A DNA stretch of 64,000 bases from Streptomyces sp. SCSIO 30461 (lineage in GTDB: Bacteria; Actinomycetota; Actinomycetes; Streptomycetales; Streptomycetaceae), in the NCBI RefSeq assembly GCF_037023745.1, contig NZ_CP146101.1:5410001-5474000 (forward strand). The letters run 5' to 3'. The notes under the pieces were generated by a model. That model was given only the letters and a program-made list of their open reading frames with translations. It ran no database searches and had not been told where the DNA came from. The position numbers were made by a program, and so were the translations under genes. Below, in pieces: positions 36,624-45,021 of this stretch (its first letter is position 1; each line of letters opens with the position of its first letter).

Positions 36624-36740
36624 ACGAGGACCGTAGAGGCGCTGGTGCGGGCGCGGCGGTGGCGCTGTTCACGAGCCGCTTCCTCGGCTGCCCCGTCGGT
36701 GCACCACGGTGCCCGCCACACGACTCCCCGGTATCGAACC

Positions 36741-36815
36741 GGCGGCGGGAGCCTGACGTGACTCTGTCAGGGATCTTGAGGATCCCTGACAGAGTCACGT
36801 CAGGCTCCCGCCGCC
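36741..36815. repeat. Perfect 35-bp inverted repeat with 5-base loop
   Basis: Arms 36741-36775 and 36781-36815 are exact reverse complements around TTGAG. The right arm contains the last codons and stop of the VIT-family gene (stop 36800-36802). The left arm is therefore an inverted copy of that gene's 3' end. It may act as a terminator, but it is far longer than needed and has no U-tract. It could be a scar of inverted duplication. Confidence 0.9.
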
Positions 36816-37537
36816 CCCAGCAGTGACCCCGCCACGTAGGTCACCCCCATCGCCAGCGCTCCCCCGGCGACGTTCCGTGCCATCGCGCGCCTCGCGGGTG
36901 CCGCGCCCAGGCGAGCGCTCCACCAGCCGGTGAAGGTCAGCGCGGTCAGCACCGAGAGCACGGTGACCCACAGCCGGGCAGACGCGGGTGGCAGCACGAT
37001 GGCCAGCAGGGGCAGCAGGGCACCGGCGGTGAAGGCGAGGAAGCTGGCGCCCGCCGCGTGCCAGGGGTTGACGAGTTCGTCGGGGTTGATGCCGAGCTCG
37101 ACCCCGGCATGGGCGCGCAGCGCGTCCCGCCGGGTGAGTTGGACGGCGGCTTCACGGGCGACGTCCCGGGTGAGGCCGCGGTCCTCCAGCAGCTCGGTGA
37201 GTTCGTCGAGTTCGGCCTCGGGCTGCTCGCGCAGCTCGCGCTTCTCGTCGGCGAGGGCGGCCTTCTCCGAGTCACGCTGGGTGGAGACGGAGACGTACTC
37301 GCCGGCCGCCATGGACATGGAGCCGGCGAGCAGTCCCGCGAGTCCGGCCGTGAGCAGGGCGCTCCGCTCGCTGGTCGCGCCCGCGACGCCGACGACGAGG
37401 CCCGCGGTGGAGACGATGCCGTCGTTGGCACCGAGTACCGCGGCGCGCAGCCAGTTGAGACGGGTGCCAAGGGTGCCCTCGTGCGGCTCGTGCTGCGGCT
37501 GCTGCGGCGAGGGGGTCGGCCCGGTCGGTTGCGTCAC
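36800..37537 (-). CDS. VIT1/CCC1-family iron/manganese transporter
   Basis: The protein has 245 residues. A polar N-terminal tail (1-25) is followed by five membrane spans. Family features are LNWLRAAVLGANDGIVSTAG in span 1, AGSMSMAAGEYVSVSTQRD in span 2 and a cytoplasmic acidic helical domain (about 100-165; LREQPEAELDELTELLEDRG). The NDGIVS and MAAGEY metal-site residues are intact. VIT-type proteins move Fe or Mn into compartments or out of the cell; direction here is unknown. Confidence 0.9.
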   Translation of the reverse strand: MTQPTGPTPSPQQPQHEPHEGTLGTRLNWLRAAVLGANDGIVSTAGLVVGVAGATSERSALLTAGLAGLLAGSMSMAAGEYVSVSTQRDSEKAALADEKRELREQPEAELDELTELLEDRGLTRDVAREAAVQLTRRDALRAHAGVELGINPDELVNPWHAAGASFLAFTAGALLPLLAIVLPPASARLWVTVLSVLTALTFTGWWSARLGAAPARRAMARNVAGGALAMGVTYVAGSLLGAAGA

Positions 37538-37573
37538 GCCACGGAGGATCTCATCCCGGAGGCCCCGGTGCGG

Positions 37574-38803
37574 TCACCACACGCGGACCGAACCGCCCGG
37601 TGCGAAGGCCGGGCTGGTGGCGTCGGCGGGAACCTCCTTCAGCGGCTCGGCGATCTCCTCGACCGTGGGGCCGACTCGCGCCGCCACGGCATCGAGCAAC
37701 CCCAGATCGAAGCCGTACACACGGGCGGCGTTCCCACCGACCATCGCCGTGGTCTCATCTCGCGGCAGGCCCGCGTAAGCGATGCGGAGGCCTTCGCGGG
37801 AGTAGGGGGCCGTGCCCTCGTCGTGGGGGTAGTCACTGCCCCACATGATCTTGTCCAAACCGATCCGGTCGCGTAGCGGCACCTCGTGCGGGCGCATGAA
37901 GCTGGCGCCGACGAAGCAGTTGTCACGCCAGACCTCGCTGGGGCCCTTCCCCATCGACGAGGCGAGTCCGGCGCCGAACTTGGACTCGGCGGTGACGGCC
38001 CGGGATGCCGCGGAGACCAGCCGCCCGTGGTAGTAGTCGAGCATCTCCACCACGCCGGGAATCCAGCCCGAGCCCTGTTCGGTGAGCACCAGGGTGAGCC
38101 CGGGATGGCGGCGGAAGGCGCCGCCGAAGATCAGGTGCCACAGCGCCCGGTGGGAGAACCAGGTGGTCTCCACCATGAACACGGCTCGCGCGGCCGGTTC
38201 GTCGCCGAGCGGCGGGGATGCCGAGCCACCATGGTGGTTGACCGGCACGCCGAGTTCCTCGCAGACCGCCCACAGCGGGTCGTACACCGCCGAGTAGAGC
38301 TCGGGGATGCCCGAACCCGGTGGGGTGCCGGGCAACAGGATCCCGCCGGTGAGGCCGGCTTCCCTGGTGCGGCGGACCTCGGCGACCGCCTCCTCCACGT
38401 CGTTCAGCAGGATCTGCGCGACGCCGGCCCGGCGCCCAGGGGTGAGTGAGCAGAAGTCGGCGAGCCAGCGGTTGTGGGCGCGCAGGCCCGCCCAGCGCAG
38501 CTCGTACTCCTCCCCGGTCGGCGCCGGGGCCATCAGGGACGCGGAGGGGAAGAACGGCGGGATGGTGTTCGGGTAGACGACTTCGGCGACGATGCCGTCG
38601 GCTTCCAGTTCGGCGAGCCTGCGGGCCGAGTTCCAGTTGCGGTCGGCTGTGTCGGCCAGCAGGTCCTCGTAGGGGTTGACATAGCCGGCCGCCCAGGCGT
38701 CGAACTCGTCGTGGTGGCACTTCTCCAGGTACGGCTTGTAGTCGAGGAGGTCGGCTCCGGCATGGCAGTCGGCCGAGATGACCGTATAGCGGTCCTGACT
38801 CAT
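37574..38803 (-). CDS. Amidohydrolase_2 family TIM-barrel protein (first of a pair)
   Basis: The 409-residue protein starts MSQDRYTVISADCHAGADLL. It belongs to the COG2159-type metal-dependent hydrolase/decarboxylase fold: conserved VNHHGG barrel-strand motif, LVLTEQGSGWIPG and the distal KIMWGSDYPHDEGTAP with its metal Asp. The first-strand metal motif is DCHAG instead of the textbook DxHxH. Its start overlaps the stop of the second amidohydrolase gene by four bases. Such proteins hydrolyse or non-oxidatively decarboxylate aromatic or cyclic acids; the substrate is unknown. Last gene of the operon led by the acetoacetate decarboxylase-like gene. Confidence 0.85.
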   Translation of the reverse strand: MSQDRYTVISADCHAGADLLDYKPYLEKCHHDEFDAWAAGYVNPYEDLLADTADRNWNSARRLAELEADGIVAEVVYPNTIPPFFPSASLMAPAPTGEEYELRWAGLRAHNRWLADFCSLTPGRRAGVAQILLNDVEEAVAEVRRTREAGLTGGILLPGTPPGSGIPELYSAVYDPLWAVCEELGVPVNHHGGSASPPLGDEPAARAVFMVETTWFSHRALWHLIFGGAFRRHPGLTLVLTEQGSGWIPGVVEMLDYYHGRLVSAASRAVTAESKFGAGLASSMGKGPSEVWRDNCFVGASFMRPHEVPLRDRIGLDKIMWGSDYPHDEGTAPYSREGLRIAYAGLPRDETTAMVGGNAARVYGFDLGLLDAVAARVGPTVEEIAEPLKEVPADATSPAFAPGGSVRVW

Positions 38804-40101
38804 CGGTTCACCCCCAGTACGGGGAAGTCCCCGCCGGTCAGCCAGTGCCGTCCCGTCTCGCGCGAACGTGCCCAGGACGCCTCAACCTCGGCCTGGTCGG
38901 GCGACTGCCCCAGGTCTGCCGGGGTGGGCCCGATACGGCGGGCGATCGGTGCGAGTGCCGCGATGTCGAAGCCGAAGACCTCGGCCGCGGCGAGACCGAG
39001 CATGCGGCGGGTCTCGGCGACGGGGATGTCGTGGAAGGTGTCCCGCAGCCACGCCCTGGTTCGGGGCCAGGTGCCCTCCGGGTGGGGGAAGTCGGAGCCC
39101 CAGAGGATGTTGTCGACGCCTATCTCGTAGCGCTGGGCGAGCTCGCGCCGTTTGGTGTTGGTGGCGCAGATGAACACCTGCCGGTCGAGGTACTCGCTCG
39201 GCGGGCGCTTCATCTCGGCGAACGGCGACAGCTTCTTGCCGCCGTGCGCGCCGAGATAGAGCCGGTCCATGAACCAGAGCAGGTTGGGCAGCCACCAGCA
39301 GCCGGACTCGGCGACCCCGAACCTGAGGCCGGGGTGGCGTTCGAACACACCGGACCAGAGCAGGAACCACAGGGGCCGGGCCGGCCACCAGGTGACCTCG
39401 GAGACGTAGATGCCCAGATGGTCGCCGTACTCATGGCGCGGTGCGGCGCCGGAGTGGGTGATCAGCGGCATGGCGGTCGCCGCGGCGGCTGCCCAGACCG
39501 GGTCGTAACGCCGGTCGTGGTACGGAGCCTTGTCCACCCACATGGACGGGATCATCAGCGCACCGAGCCCGGACTCCCGTGCCCGGTGGATCTCGGCGAC
39601 GACGCGGTCCACGTCGCCGGTGACGGGCAGCAGGGCGACTCCGCAGTGCCGCTGCGGATGCTCGGACACGAAGTCGGCGAGCCAGCGGTTGTGCGCCTGG
39701 GCTCCGGCCATGCCGAGCTCGGGGTCCTGGTCGCCGGAGAGCCCGAGCCCCACGCCGAAGGGTGCGGCCGTGCCGCTGTCGACGGCGTCCGCGTCGGGGA
39801 AGACCACCTCGGCGGCCACCCCGTCCCCGTCGAGTTCCTTGATGCGCTGCGCGGAGTCCCAGCCGCCGCGCAGCCCCTCCTCGTTGTCGCTGAACCACTT
39901 GTCGGCGAAGGCCTCGTTGCGTACGCCGAGCCGGGTCATCTCCTCACGACGGCGGTCGCGTCCGGCGAGGAACCCGTCGAAGTCCCGGTGGAACCGGGCT
40001 TCGAGATAGGGCCGGTACTGCTCGGTGGGCAGACCGGCATGACAGTCGGATGAGATGATCAGATATGGGTCGTCGGGTGCCGGGGCGTACGGATCCGTCA
40101 T
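38800..40101 (-). CDS. Amidohydrolase_2 family TIM-barrel protein (second of a pair)
   Basis: The 433-residue paralogue of the downstream protein starts MTDPYAPAPDDPYLIISSDC HAG, with the same DCHAG first-strand motif, LITHSGAAPRHEYG in place of NHHGG, FGVAESGCWWLPNLL and NILWGSDFPHPEGTWP. The two differ enough to be separate functions or subunits of one heteromer. Transcribed with the neighbours; the gene ends inside the start of the first amidohydrolase (ATGA). Confidence 0.85.
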   Translation of the reverse strand: MTDPYAPAPDDPYLIISSDCHAGLPTEQYRPYLEARFHRDFDGFLAGRDRRREEMTRLGVRNEAFADKWFSDNEEGLRGGWDSAQRIKELDGDGVAAEVVFPDADAVDSGTAAPFGVGLGLSGDQDPELGMAGAQAHNRWLADFVSEHPQRHCGVALLPVTGDVDRVVAEIHRARESGLGALMIPSMWVDKAPYHDRRYDPVWAAAAATAMPLITHSGAAPRHEYGDHLGIYVSEVTWWPARPLWFLLWSGVFERHPGLRFGVAESGCWWLPNLLWFMDRLYLGAHGGKKLSPFAEMKRPPSEYLDRQVFICATNTKRRELAQRYEIGVDNILWGSDFPHPEGTWPRTRAWLRDTFHDIPVAETRRMLGLAAAEVFGFDIAALAPIARRIGPTPADLGQSPDQAEVEASWARSRETGRHWLTGGDFPVLGVNR

Positions 40102-40176
40102 GGCACGTCACTCCTACGGTCCTACGGTCGGTCCATCGGTCCACGGGCAGTGCGGTGGCAGCGGCCGGTGCGGCCG

Positions 40177-41061
40177 TCAGTCCAGGATGAAGCGCTCGAG
40201 GTAGGCGGGGTTGGCGCGGTCTAGCATCGACTGGGCGCGTGCGCGGATCTGGCGGTCGCTGTGCTCGCCGGGTGGGAGCATCCAGAAACGGTCCGCCCTG
40301 ATGCCTTCCAGGACATGCTCGGCGACTTCGTCGACCGGGGTGAACCGCACCTCGTGGCCGGCCTCCCGCATCGCCGCCTCCCACTGGTCGAGACTGCGGT
40401 AGGGCGTGCGGCGCGGCCGCTGCTTGGCATAGCGGGCGGGTCTGTTGCGGTGCGACTCCCACAGGCCGGTGCGGAGCATATGGGGGCCCGGGAACAGGAC
40501 GGAGACCCCGATCAGGGCATTCTCGGCACGCAGCTGCGCGTACAACGACTCGGTCATCGTCACGACCGCCGCCTTGGTGACGGCGTACACGGAGGCGGTG
40601 GGCAGCGGGGCGATACCGCCGTCGCCTGACGAGGTGTTGACGACGTGCCCGGGTTCGCCGCCGTCGATCATCCGGGGGACGAAGGCCTGGATGCCGTGGA
40701 ACACCCCCCAGACGTTGACGGCGAAGGCCCACTGCCAGTCGTTGGGTTCGTGCTGCCACATGGGGCCTTCGGCCCCGGAACCGACCCCGGCGTTGTTGCA
40801 CAGCACATGGACGGCGCCGAAGCTCCCGTAGACCTCGTCGGCGAGGGCGTGCACCGCGTCCCGGTCGGAAACGTCGACCACGCGGGCGAGCACATCGGCG
40901 CCGTCGGCGCCGAGTTCGTCGGCGGTCTTGTGCAGGGCGGCCTCCTCGACATCGACGAGTACGACCTTCATGCCTTCGGCGGCGAAGCGGCGGACCATGG
41001 CCCGGCCGATCCCGCTCGCGGCGCCGGTGACCACGGCGACCTGCCCGGGCGCGGGCCTCAC
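40177..41061 (-). CDS. Short-chain dehydrogenase/reductase in the amidohydrolase operon
   Basis: The 294-residue classical SDR has VTGAASGIGRAMVRRFAAEG, NNAGVGSGAE, catalytic Ser in NTSSGDGG and YAVTKAA (Tyr-x3-Lys). The family of long C-terminal SDRs (extension about 200-294) often acts on cyclic alcohols or hydroxy-acyl substrates. Its start overlaps the stop of the acetoacetate decarboxylase-like gene by four bases, giving strong operon evidence. It is separated by 75 bases from the amidohydrolase pair. Confidence 0.87.
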   Translation of the reverse strand: MRPAPGQVAVVTGAASGIGRAMVRRFAAEGMKVVLVDVEEAALHKTADELGADGADVLARVVDVSDRDAVHALADEVYGSFGAVHVLCNNAGVGSGAEGPMWQHEPNDWQWAFAVNVWGVFHGIQAFVPRMIDGGEPGHVVNTSSGDGGIAPLPTASVYAVTKAAVVTMTESLYAQLRAENALIGVSVLFPGPHMLRTGLWESHRNRPARYAKQRPRRTPYRSLDQWEAAMREAGHEVRFTPVDEVAEHVLEGIRADRFWMLPPGEHSDRQIRARAQSMLDRANPAYLERFILD

Positions 41062-41864
41062 CGGGACCTCCCCTGTGGCGGTCCGTCGAGGATCTGCGCC
41101 ATGTCGTCGTAACGCTGGTGGAGGTACGGCAGCAGGGCCTGGGCACTGACCCGCTCGACCACGCGGCCCTTCTGGTCGCTGGTCTTCTCACCGATGGCGA
41201 GCTCCACCAGCTTCCGTACCGGCAGATCGGCGACCGGGTCGTACATCGACTCGCGCAGCACCACGTCGCCGCTGAGGCGTTCGAGCGTACGGAACTTCTC
41301 GTTGCGCACGCAGTGCACGAGCACCGGGTCGGCGTCGAAGCCCGAGCCCGTACCGTCCACCGAGGGAAGGCACTTGAAGTAGAAGTCGAGCTTCTCGACG
41401 GGCTCGGGCAGTGGCAGCGGGCCCGACACGGCGGCCCGCACCTCGACAAAGGCGATCCCGTGCCGGGAGAGCGCGGCCCGTACGACCAGGCCGTCGCGTT
41501 CGACCGTGACCTCGCCCAACTTCTTCGGCTCGCCGAACACCTCACGACCACCGACGAGGGCGCGTTCGGTGGTCATCGGCATGACGAGCGGATACCAGCC
41601 CTGCTGCTCGCCGTGTGCGGCGGCGACGGCGACGGACCCTGCGCCCAGGGGGTGTCCAGGAAGGTCCACCCGGCTGATGCTCAGCCTCACCAGGGGCCGT
41701 TCGGCCGGTTTGAGCGGGGGCGGGAGCACGGCCGCGATCACGTCCGGGTCGGTCTCCCACACCGCCGTGACGCCCGTGGACCAGATCTCGGGGATCGCGG
41801 CGGCGGCTGCGCGGGCCGCGCTGATCTCGGCCTCGGAACGCGCTCCGTACCGTACTCGTGCCAT
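41058..41864 (-). CDS. Acetoacetate decarboxylase-like protein
   Basis: The protein has 268 residues from ATG 41864; the frame runs further upstream but crosses the operator and loses family character. The fold signature is PLGAGSVAVAAAHGEQQGWY and MPMTTERALVGGREVFGEPK followed by KLGEV, in which the paired lysines correspond to the Schiff-base Lys and its neighbour in acetoacetate decarboxylase. It may decarboxylate or hydrate a beta-keto acid. First gene of the operon, facing the TetR gene across 97 bases. Confidence 0.82.
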   Translation of the reverse strand: MARVRYGARSEAEISAARAAAAAIPEIWSTGVTAVWETDPDVIAAVLPPPLKPAERPLVRLSISRVDLPGHPLGAGSVAVAAAHGEQQGWYPLVMPMTTERALVGGREVFGEPKKLGEVTVERDGLVVRAALSRHGIAFVEVRAAVSGPLPLPEPVEKLDFYFKCLPSVDGTGSGFDADPVLVHCVRNEKFRTLERLSGDVVLRESMYDPVADLPVRKLVELAIGEKTSDQKGRVVERVSAQALLPYLHQRYDDMAQILDGPPQGRSR

Positions 41865-41894
41865 GTCGTACCACCCTTCGCCGGGGGACGGATC

Positions 41895-41909
41895 TGTAAC
41901 AGAGTTACA
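41895..41909. promoter_or_regulatory. Candidate TetR operator
   Basis: TGTAACAGAGTTACA is a 6-3-6 inverted repeat in the 97-base gap between the acetoacetate decarboxylase-like gene and the divergent TetR-family gene. TGTAAC/GTTACA half-sites of this kind are typical of TetR-family operators. Position and symmetry support it; binding is not shown. Confidence 0.6.
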
Positions 41910-41961
41910 CCGTTGCCGATGAAGGGTAAAGAGCCTTGCACATAACGGAATTGGGGGATCC

Positions 41962-42603
41962 ATGGCACGCACTGCCCTGACCCGCGAAGAGGTGCTGGAC
42001 ACCGCGGCGGAGCTCGTCAGGCAGCACGGCCCCGACGCGCTCACCATGCGGGGCCTCGCGGCGAGGCTCGGCACCGCGGTCACATCCATCTACTGGCATG
42101 TCGGAAACCGCGAGTCGCTGTTGGACGCACTGGTGGAGCGGACCGTAAGGGAGATGGGCGCGATCCGGCCGACCGGGCGCACTCCGGCCACCCGAATCGT
42201 CTCGGTGGCGCGGCAGCTGCGCCTGGAGCTGCTGGCTCGCCCGCATCTGATCGCCATGGTCCATGAACGGGGCCTGACCGAGCGGATGTTCCTGCCCGCG
42301 CAGCGCGCCTTGGTCCATGAGGTGCACACAGCAGGGTTGCGCGGGGCACGCGCGGCCGAGGCGGTCCGTGCCGTACAGTTCCAGATAGTCGGCTTCGTCC
42401 TGGTCGAACGCAACCAGGAGCGCGCGCCCGTGCAGTCGCCGGGGCAGGACACGCTGTGGGACACGGAGACGGCCGAGGACGATCCGGGTCTGGCTCGTGC
42501 GCTCGCCCGGCCGGCCCGGCCGGACAAGCTGTTCGCCGCTTCGGTACGCGCACTGGTGGACTCGCTGCTGACGCAGGCCGGAACGCGGACTTCCGCGACA
42601 TGA
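41962..42603 (+). CDS. TetR/AcrR-family transcriptional regulator
   Basis: The protein has 213 residues from ATG 41962. The N-terminal HTH (about 8-55) includes EEVLDTAAELVRQHGPDALTMRG and LGTAVTSIYWHVGNRESLLD. The C-terminal ligand-binding half is helical with no recognised ligand signature. It lies back to back with the amidohydrolase operon and an operator-like repeat, so it is probably that operon's repressor. Confidence 0.92.
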   Translation: MARTALTREEVLDTAAELVRQHGPDALTMRGLAARLGTAVTSIYWHVGNRESLLDALVERTVREMGAIRPTGRTPATRIVSVARQLRLELLARPHLIAMVHERGLTERMFLPAQRALVHEVHTAGLRGARAAEAVRAVQFQIVGFVLVERNQERAPVQSPGQDTLWDTETAEDDPGLARALARPARPDKLFAASVRALVDSLLTQAGTRTSAT

Positions 42604-42737
42604 CGCACGGCGCCCGATCCGGGACTCGACCGTAACTCGCGCCGACGCGAGGCGACCTGGCGGACGGCGCTCGGCCGGACCGCCGCCCATGGGGCGCTCG
42701 ACCGGTTTGTCAGTGGCGCCCCGTAAGCTCTGTGACC

Positions 42738-43715
42738 ATGCTCGACGACCGCACGACCGCAACAGCGTGGCCGACCGCGTATCCCGAGGGGTACGCGGTC
42801 GTCGACGTGGAGACCACCGGACTCGCCCGCGACGACCGGATAGTCTCTGCTGCCGTCTACCGCCTCGACGCACAGGGCGATGTCGAGGACCACTGGTACA
42901 CGCTGGTCAATCCCGAGCGGGATCCCGGGCCGGTGTGGATCCACGGGCTGACGAGCGATGTGCTCGAAGGTGCACCGCTGTTCACCGATATCGCCGCGGA
43001 GTTCGCGCACCGGCTGGACGGCAGGGTCCTGGTCGCGCACAACGCCATCTTCGACTGGTCGATGATCGCCAGGGAGTACGCCCGGGCGGATCACACCGTG
43101 CCGGTGCGGCAGCGGCTGTGCACCATCGCGCTGTCCAAGGAGCTGGCGCTGCCGTTGCCCAACCACAAGCTGGAGTCGCTGGCCGCCCATTACGGTGTCG
43201 TCCAGCAGCGCGCGCACCACGCCCTGGACGACGCCCGGGTGCTGGCCGAGGCGTTCCGGCCCAGTCTGCACATCGCGGCGGAGCGCGGGCTGCGGCTGCC
43301 GCTGCTGGAGTGCAGGGCGCTGACCGAGTGGTCCACCGCGGCGCCCGCGCCGCGCATCGGCCGACAGGCGACCGAATCGTCATACCGCCAGTACGGCTGG
43401 CGGCCCTCCCGTAAGCGGCCCGCCTGCCCCTACCCCAATCCGGGGCGTTACGAGCCAGACAAACCACTCAAACAGGGCATGCGGGTCGCCTTCTCGGGTG
43501 ATACCTCCATCGAGCGGGAGTTGCTCGAGGACCGCGCGATAGAGGCGGGGCTTCATATCGCGACAAGCGTGTCGCGGCTCACCAGCCTCCTGGTCACCAA
43601 CGACCCGGACGCGGGGACGTCCAAGACCGTCAAGGCGAAGTCCTTCGGCACGCCCGTCATCGACGAGGCGGCGTTCGCCCAGCTGCTGCGCGATGTGAGC
43701 CCGGCAGGAGAGTGA
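42738..43715 (+). CDS. DEDDh 3'-5' exonuclease with C-terminal BRCT domain
   Basis: The protein has 325 residues from ATG 42738 (GTG 42732 also possible; no good ribosome site for either). The N-terminal exonuclease (about 15-175) has motif I VVDVETTG, motif II VAHNAIFDWSM and motif III HHALDDARVL with the catalytic His. The C-terminal BRCT domain (about 240-320) has MRVAFSGDTSIERELLEDRA and TSLLVTNDP. It is DNA polymerase III epsilon-like and probably acts in proofreading or repair. Both domains are conserved together in actinobacteria as far as I recall. Confidence 0.88.
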   Translation: MLDDRTTATAWPTAYPEGYAVVDVETTGLARDDRIVSAAVYRLDAQGDVEDHWYTLVNPERDPGPVWIHGLTSDVLEGAPLFTDIAAEFAHRLDGRVLVAHNAIFDWSMIAREYARADHTVPVRQRLCTIALSKELALPLPNHKLESLAAHYGVVQQRAHHALDDARVLAEAFRPSLHIAAERGLRLPLLECRALTEWSTAAPAPRIGRQATESSYRQYGWRPSRKRPACPYPNPGRYEPDKPLKQGMRVAFSGDTSIERELLEDRAIEAGLHIATSVSRLTSLLVTNDPDAGTSKTVKAKSFGTPVIDEAAFAQLLRDVSPAGE

Positions 43716-43823
43716 TTCGGAGAGGCGGCACCCGGGGCGGAGGCTGCGCCGGTCGGGTGCTGCCGCACCGACCCGCCCCCATGGACCTTGCCCAGACCGC
43801 CCGCGCTCCGGAGCATGCGGCGC

Positions 43824-44057
43824 ATGGCACGTTGCGAGGTCTGCGGAAACGACTACGGCATGTCCTTCGAGGTTCACGCCCAGGGCGCCGTACACGTATT
43901 TGACTGCTTTTCCTGCGCCATCCACCGGATGGCCCCCATCTGCGAACACTGCAAGGTCCAGATCATCGGCCAGGGTGTCGAAGCCGAGGGCCACTGGTAC
44001 TGCGGCGCCCACTGTGCCCGCGCCGAGGGGAGGACCGGCATCGTCGACAGGGTCTGA
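43824..44057 (+). CDS. Small zinc-binding protein, unknown function
   Basis: The protein has 77 residues from ATG 43824; upstream in-frame codons from 43788 lack family sequence. Three Cys/His clusters are seen: CEVCGNDY (4-11), FDCFSCAIH (about 27-35) and CEHCKVQIIGQGVEAEGHWY CGAHC (about 40-64). This is a LIM- or treble-clef-like layout for two zinc ions. I recall the family as a conserved actinobacterial protein without function. It precedes the SURF1 gene by 72 bases. Confidence 0.8.
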   Translation: MARCEVCGNDYGMSFEVHAQGAVHVFDCFSCAIHRMAPICEHCKVQIIGQGVEAEGHWYCGAHCARAEGRTGIVDRV

Positions 44058-44129
44058 ACCCGTGAGGCCGGGCCTTCCTCGGCACCCCCTGACTCCGAAC
44101 ACCCCATGGCCGAGTTGTACGGTCATGGG

Positions 44130-44966
44130 GTGTACCGCTTCCTGTTGTCCCGGCAGTGGGTGACTCTCACCCTCATCGGCCTCGTCCTCATTCCCGTGAT
44201 GGTCGAGCTGGGCTTCTGGCAGCTGCACCGGCATCAGCACCGGGTCACCCAGAACGAGCTGATCGCCGACAACCTCACCGCACCGCCCGTGCCGGTCACG
44301 GAGCTGACCTCGCCCGGTCGCGCCATCCCCCGCGCCGACTACTGGCGGCAGGTCACGGCCGACGGCACCTTCGACACCACCCATGAGGTCGTCGTCCGCC
44401 GCCGCACCAACGCCGACGACCGTGTGGGCTTCCACGTCCTGACGCCGCTCGTCCTCGCCGACGGCCGCGCGGTCCTGGTCAACCGCGGCTGGGTGCCCGC
44501 AGCGGCCGATCAGGCGGCGTTCCCCGAGGTGCCGCCCGCGCCCGAGGGACGTATCACCGTCACTGGCCGGCTGATGGCCGACCAGACCACCGACGCCAGC
44601 GGCATCAAGGACCTGTCCGGGCTGCCGCCCCGCCAGATCATGCTGATCAACAGCGAGCAGCAGGCGAAGTCCATGGGCCTGACCCTCCTCGGCGGCTATA
44701 TCGAGCAGACCGCGCCCGAGCCGTCCGCCGGCACACCCGAGCTGATCCCCGACCCAGACCACGATTCCATCGGCGCCCACATGGCGTACGCCGTCCAGTG
44801 GTGGCTGTTCGCGGCCGGGGTGCCCGTGGGCTGGGTGATCCTCGTACGCCGCGAGAAGCGCGATCGCGTGGCCGCAGCCCCGGCCGCGGCCGGGGCCGAA
44901 GCGGCGGCCGAGACGACGTCCGGTGCCGGGGAGCCCGTGGCCGCACCGGGGTCGGCGGGCGTCTGA
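44130..44966 (+). CDS. SURF1-family cytochrome oxidase biogenesis protein
   Basis: The protein has 278 residues from GTG 44130 (MYRFLLSRQWVTLTLIGLVL), which matches the family; ATG 44106 is an alternative. There is one N-terminal span (about 8-30), the SURF1 signature FWQLHRHQHR, VTADGTFDTTHEVVVRRR, VLVNRGWVPA and a second span near AYAVQWWLFAAGVPVGWVIL (about 215-240). The C-terminus is an Ala/Glu-rich tail. SURF1 helps insert heme a into cytochrome c oxidase. Confidence 0.92.
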   Translation: MYRFLLSRQWVTLTLIGLVLIPVMVELGFWQLHRHQHRVTQNELIADNLTAPPVPVTELTSPGRAIPRADYWRQVTADGTFDTTHEVVVRRRTNADDRVGFHVLTPLVLADGRAVLVNRGWVPAAADQAAFPEVPPAPEGRITVTGRLMADQTTDASGIKDLSGLPPRQIMLINSEQQAKSMGLTLLGGYIEQTAPEPSAGTPELIPDPDHDSIGAHMAYAVQWWLFAAGVPVGWVILVRREKRDRVAAAPAAAGAEAAAETTSGAGEPVAAPGSAGV

Positions 44967-45021
44967 AGTCGCCCCGAACCGGCCCTCGCCCCGGCCGCAG
45001 GGCGCACGGCAGGATAGGCGC

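Noticed and set aside
36690..36760. Minus-strand GGTTCGATACC resembling a tRNA T-arm, which could mark a tRNA end or attachment site
   Set aside because: Only a short T-arm-like stem is present; no acceptor, D or anticodon arms can be folded around it, and no integrase is nearby.
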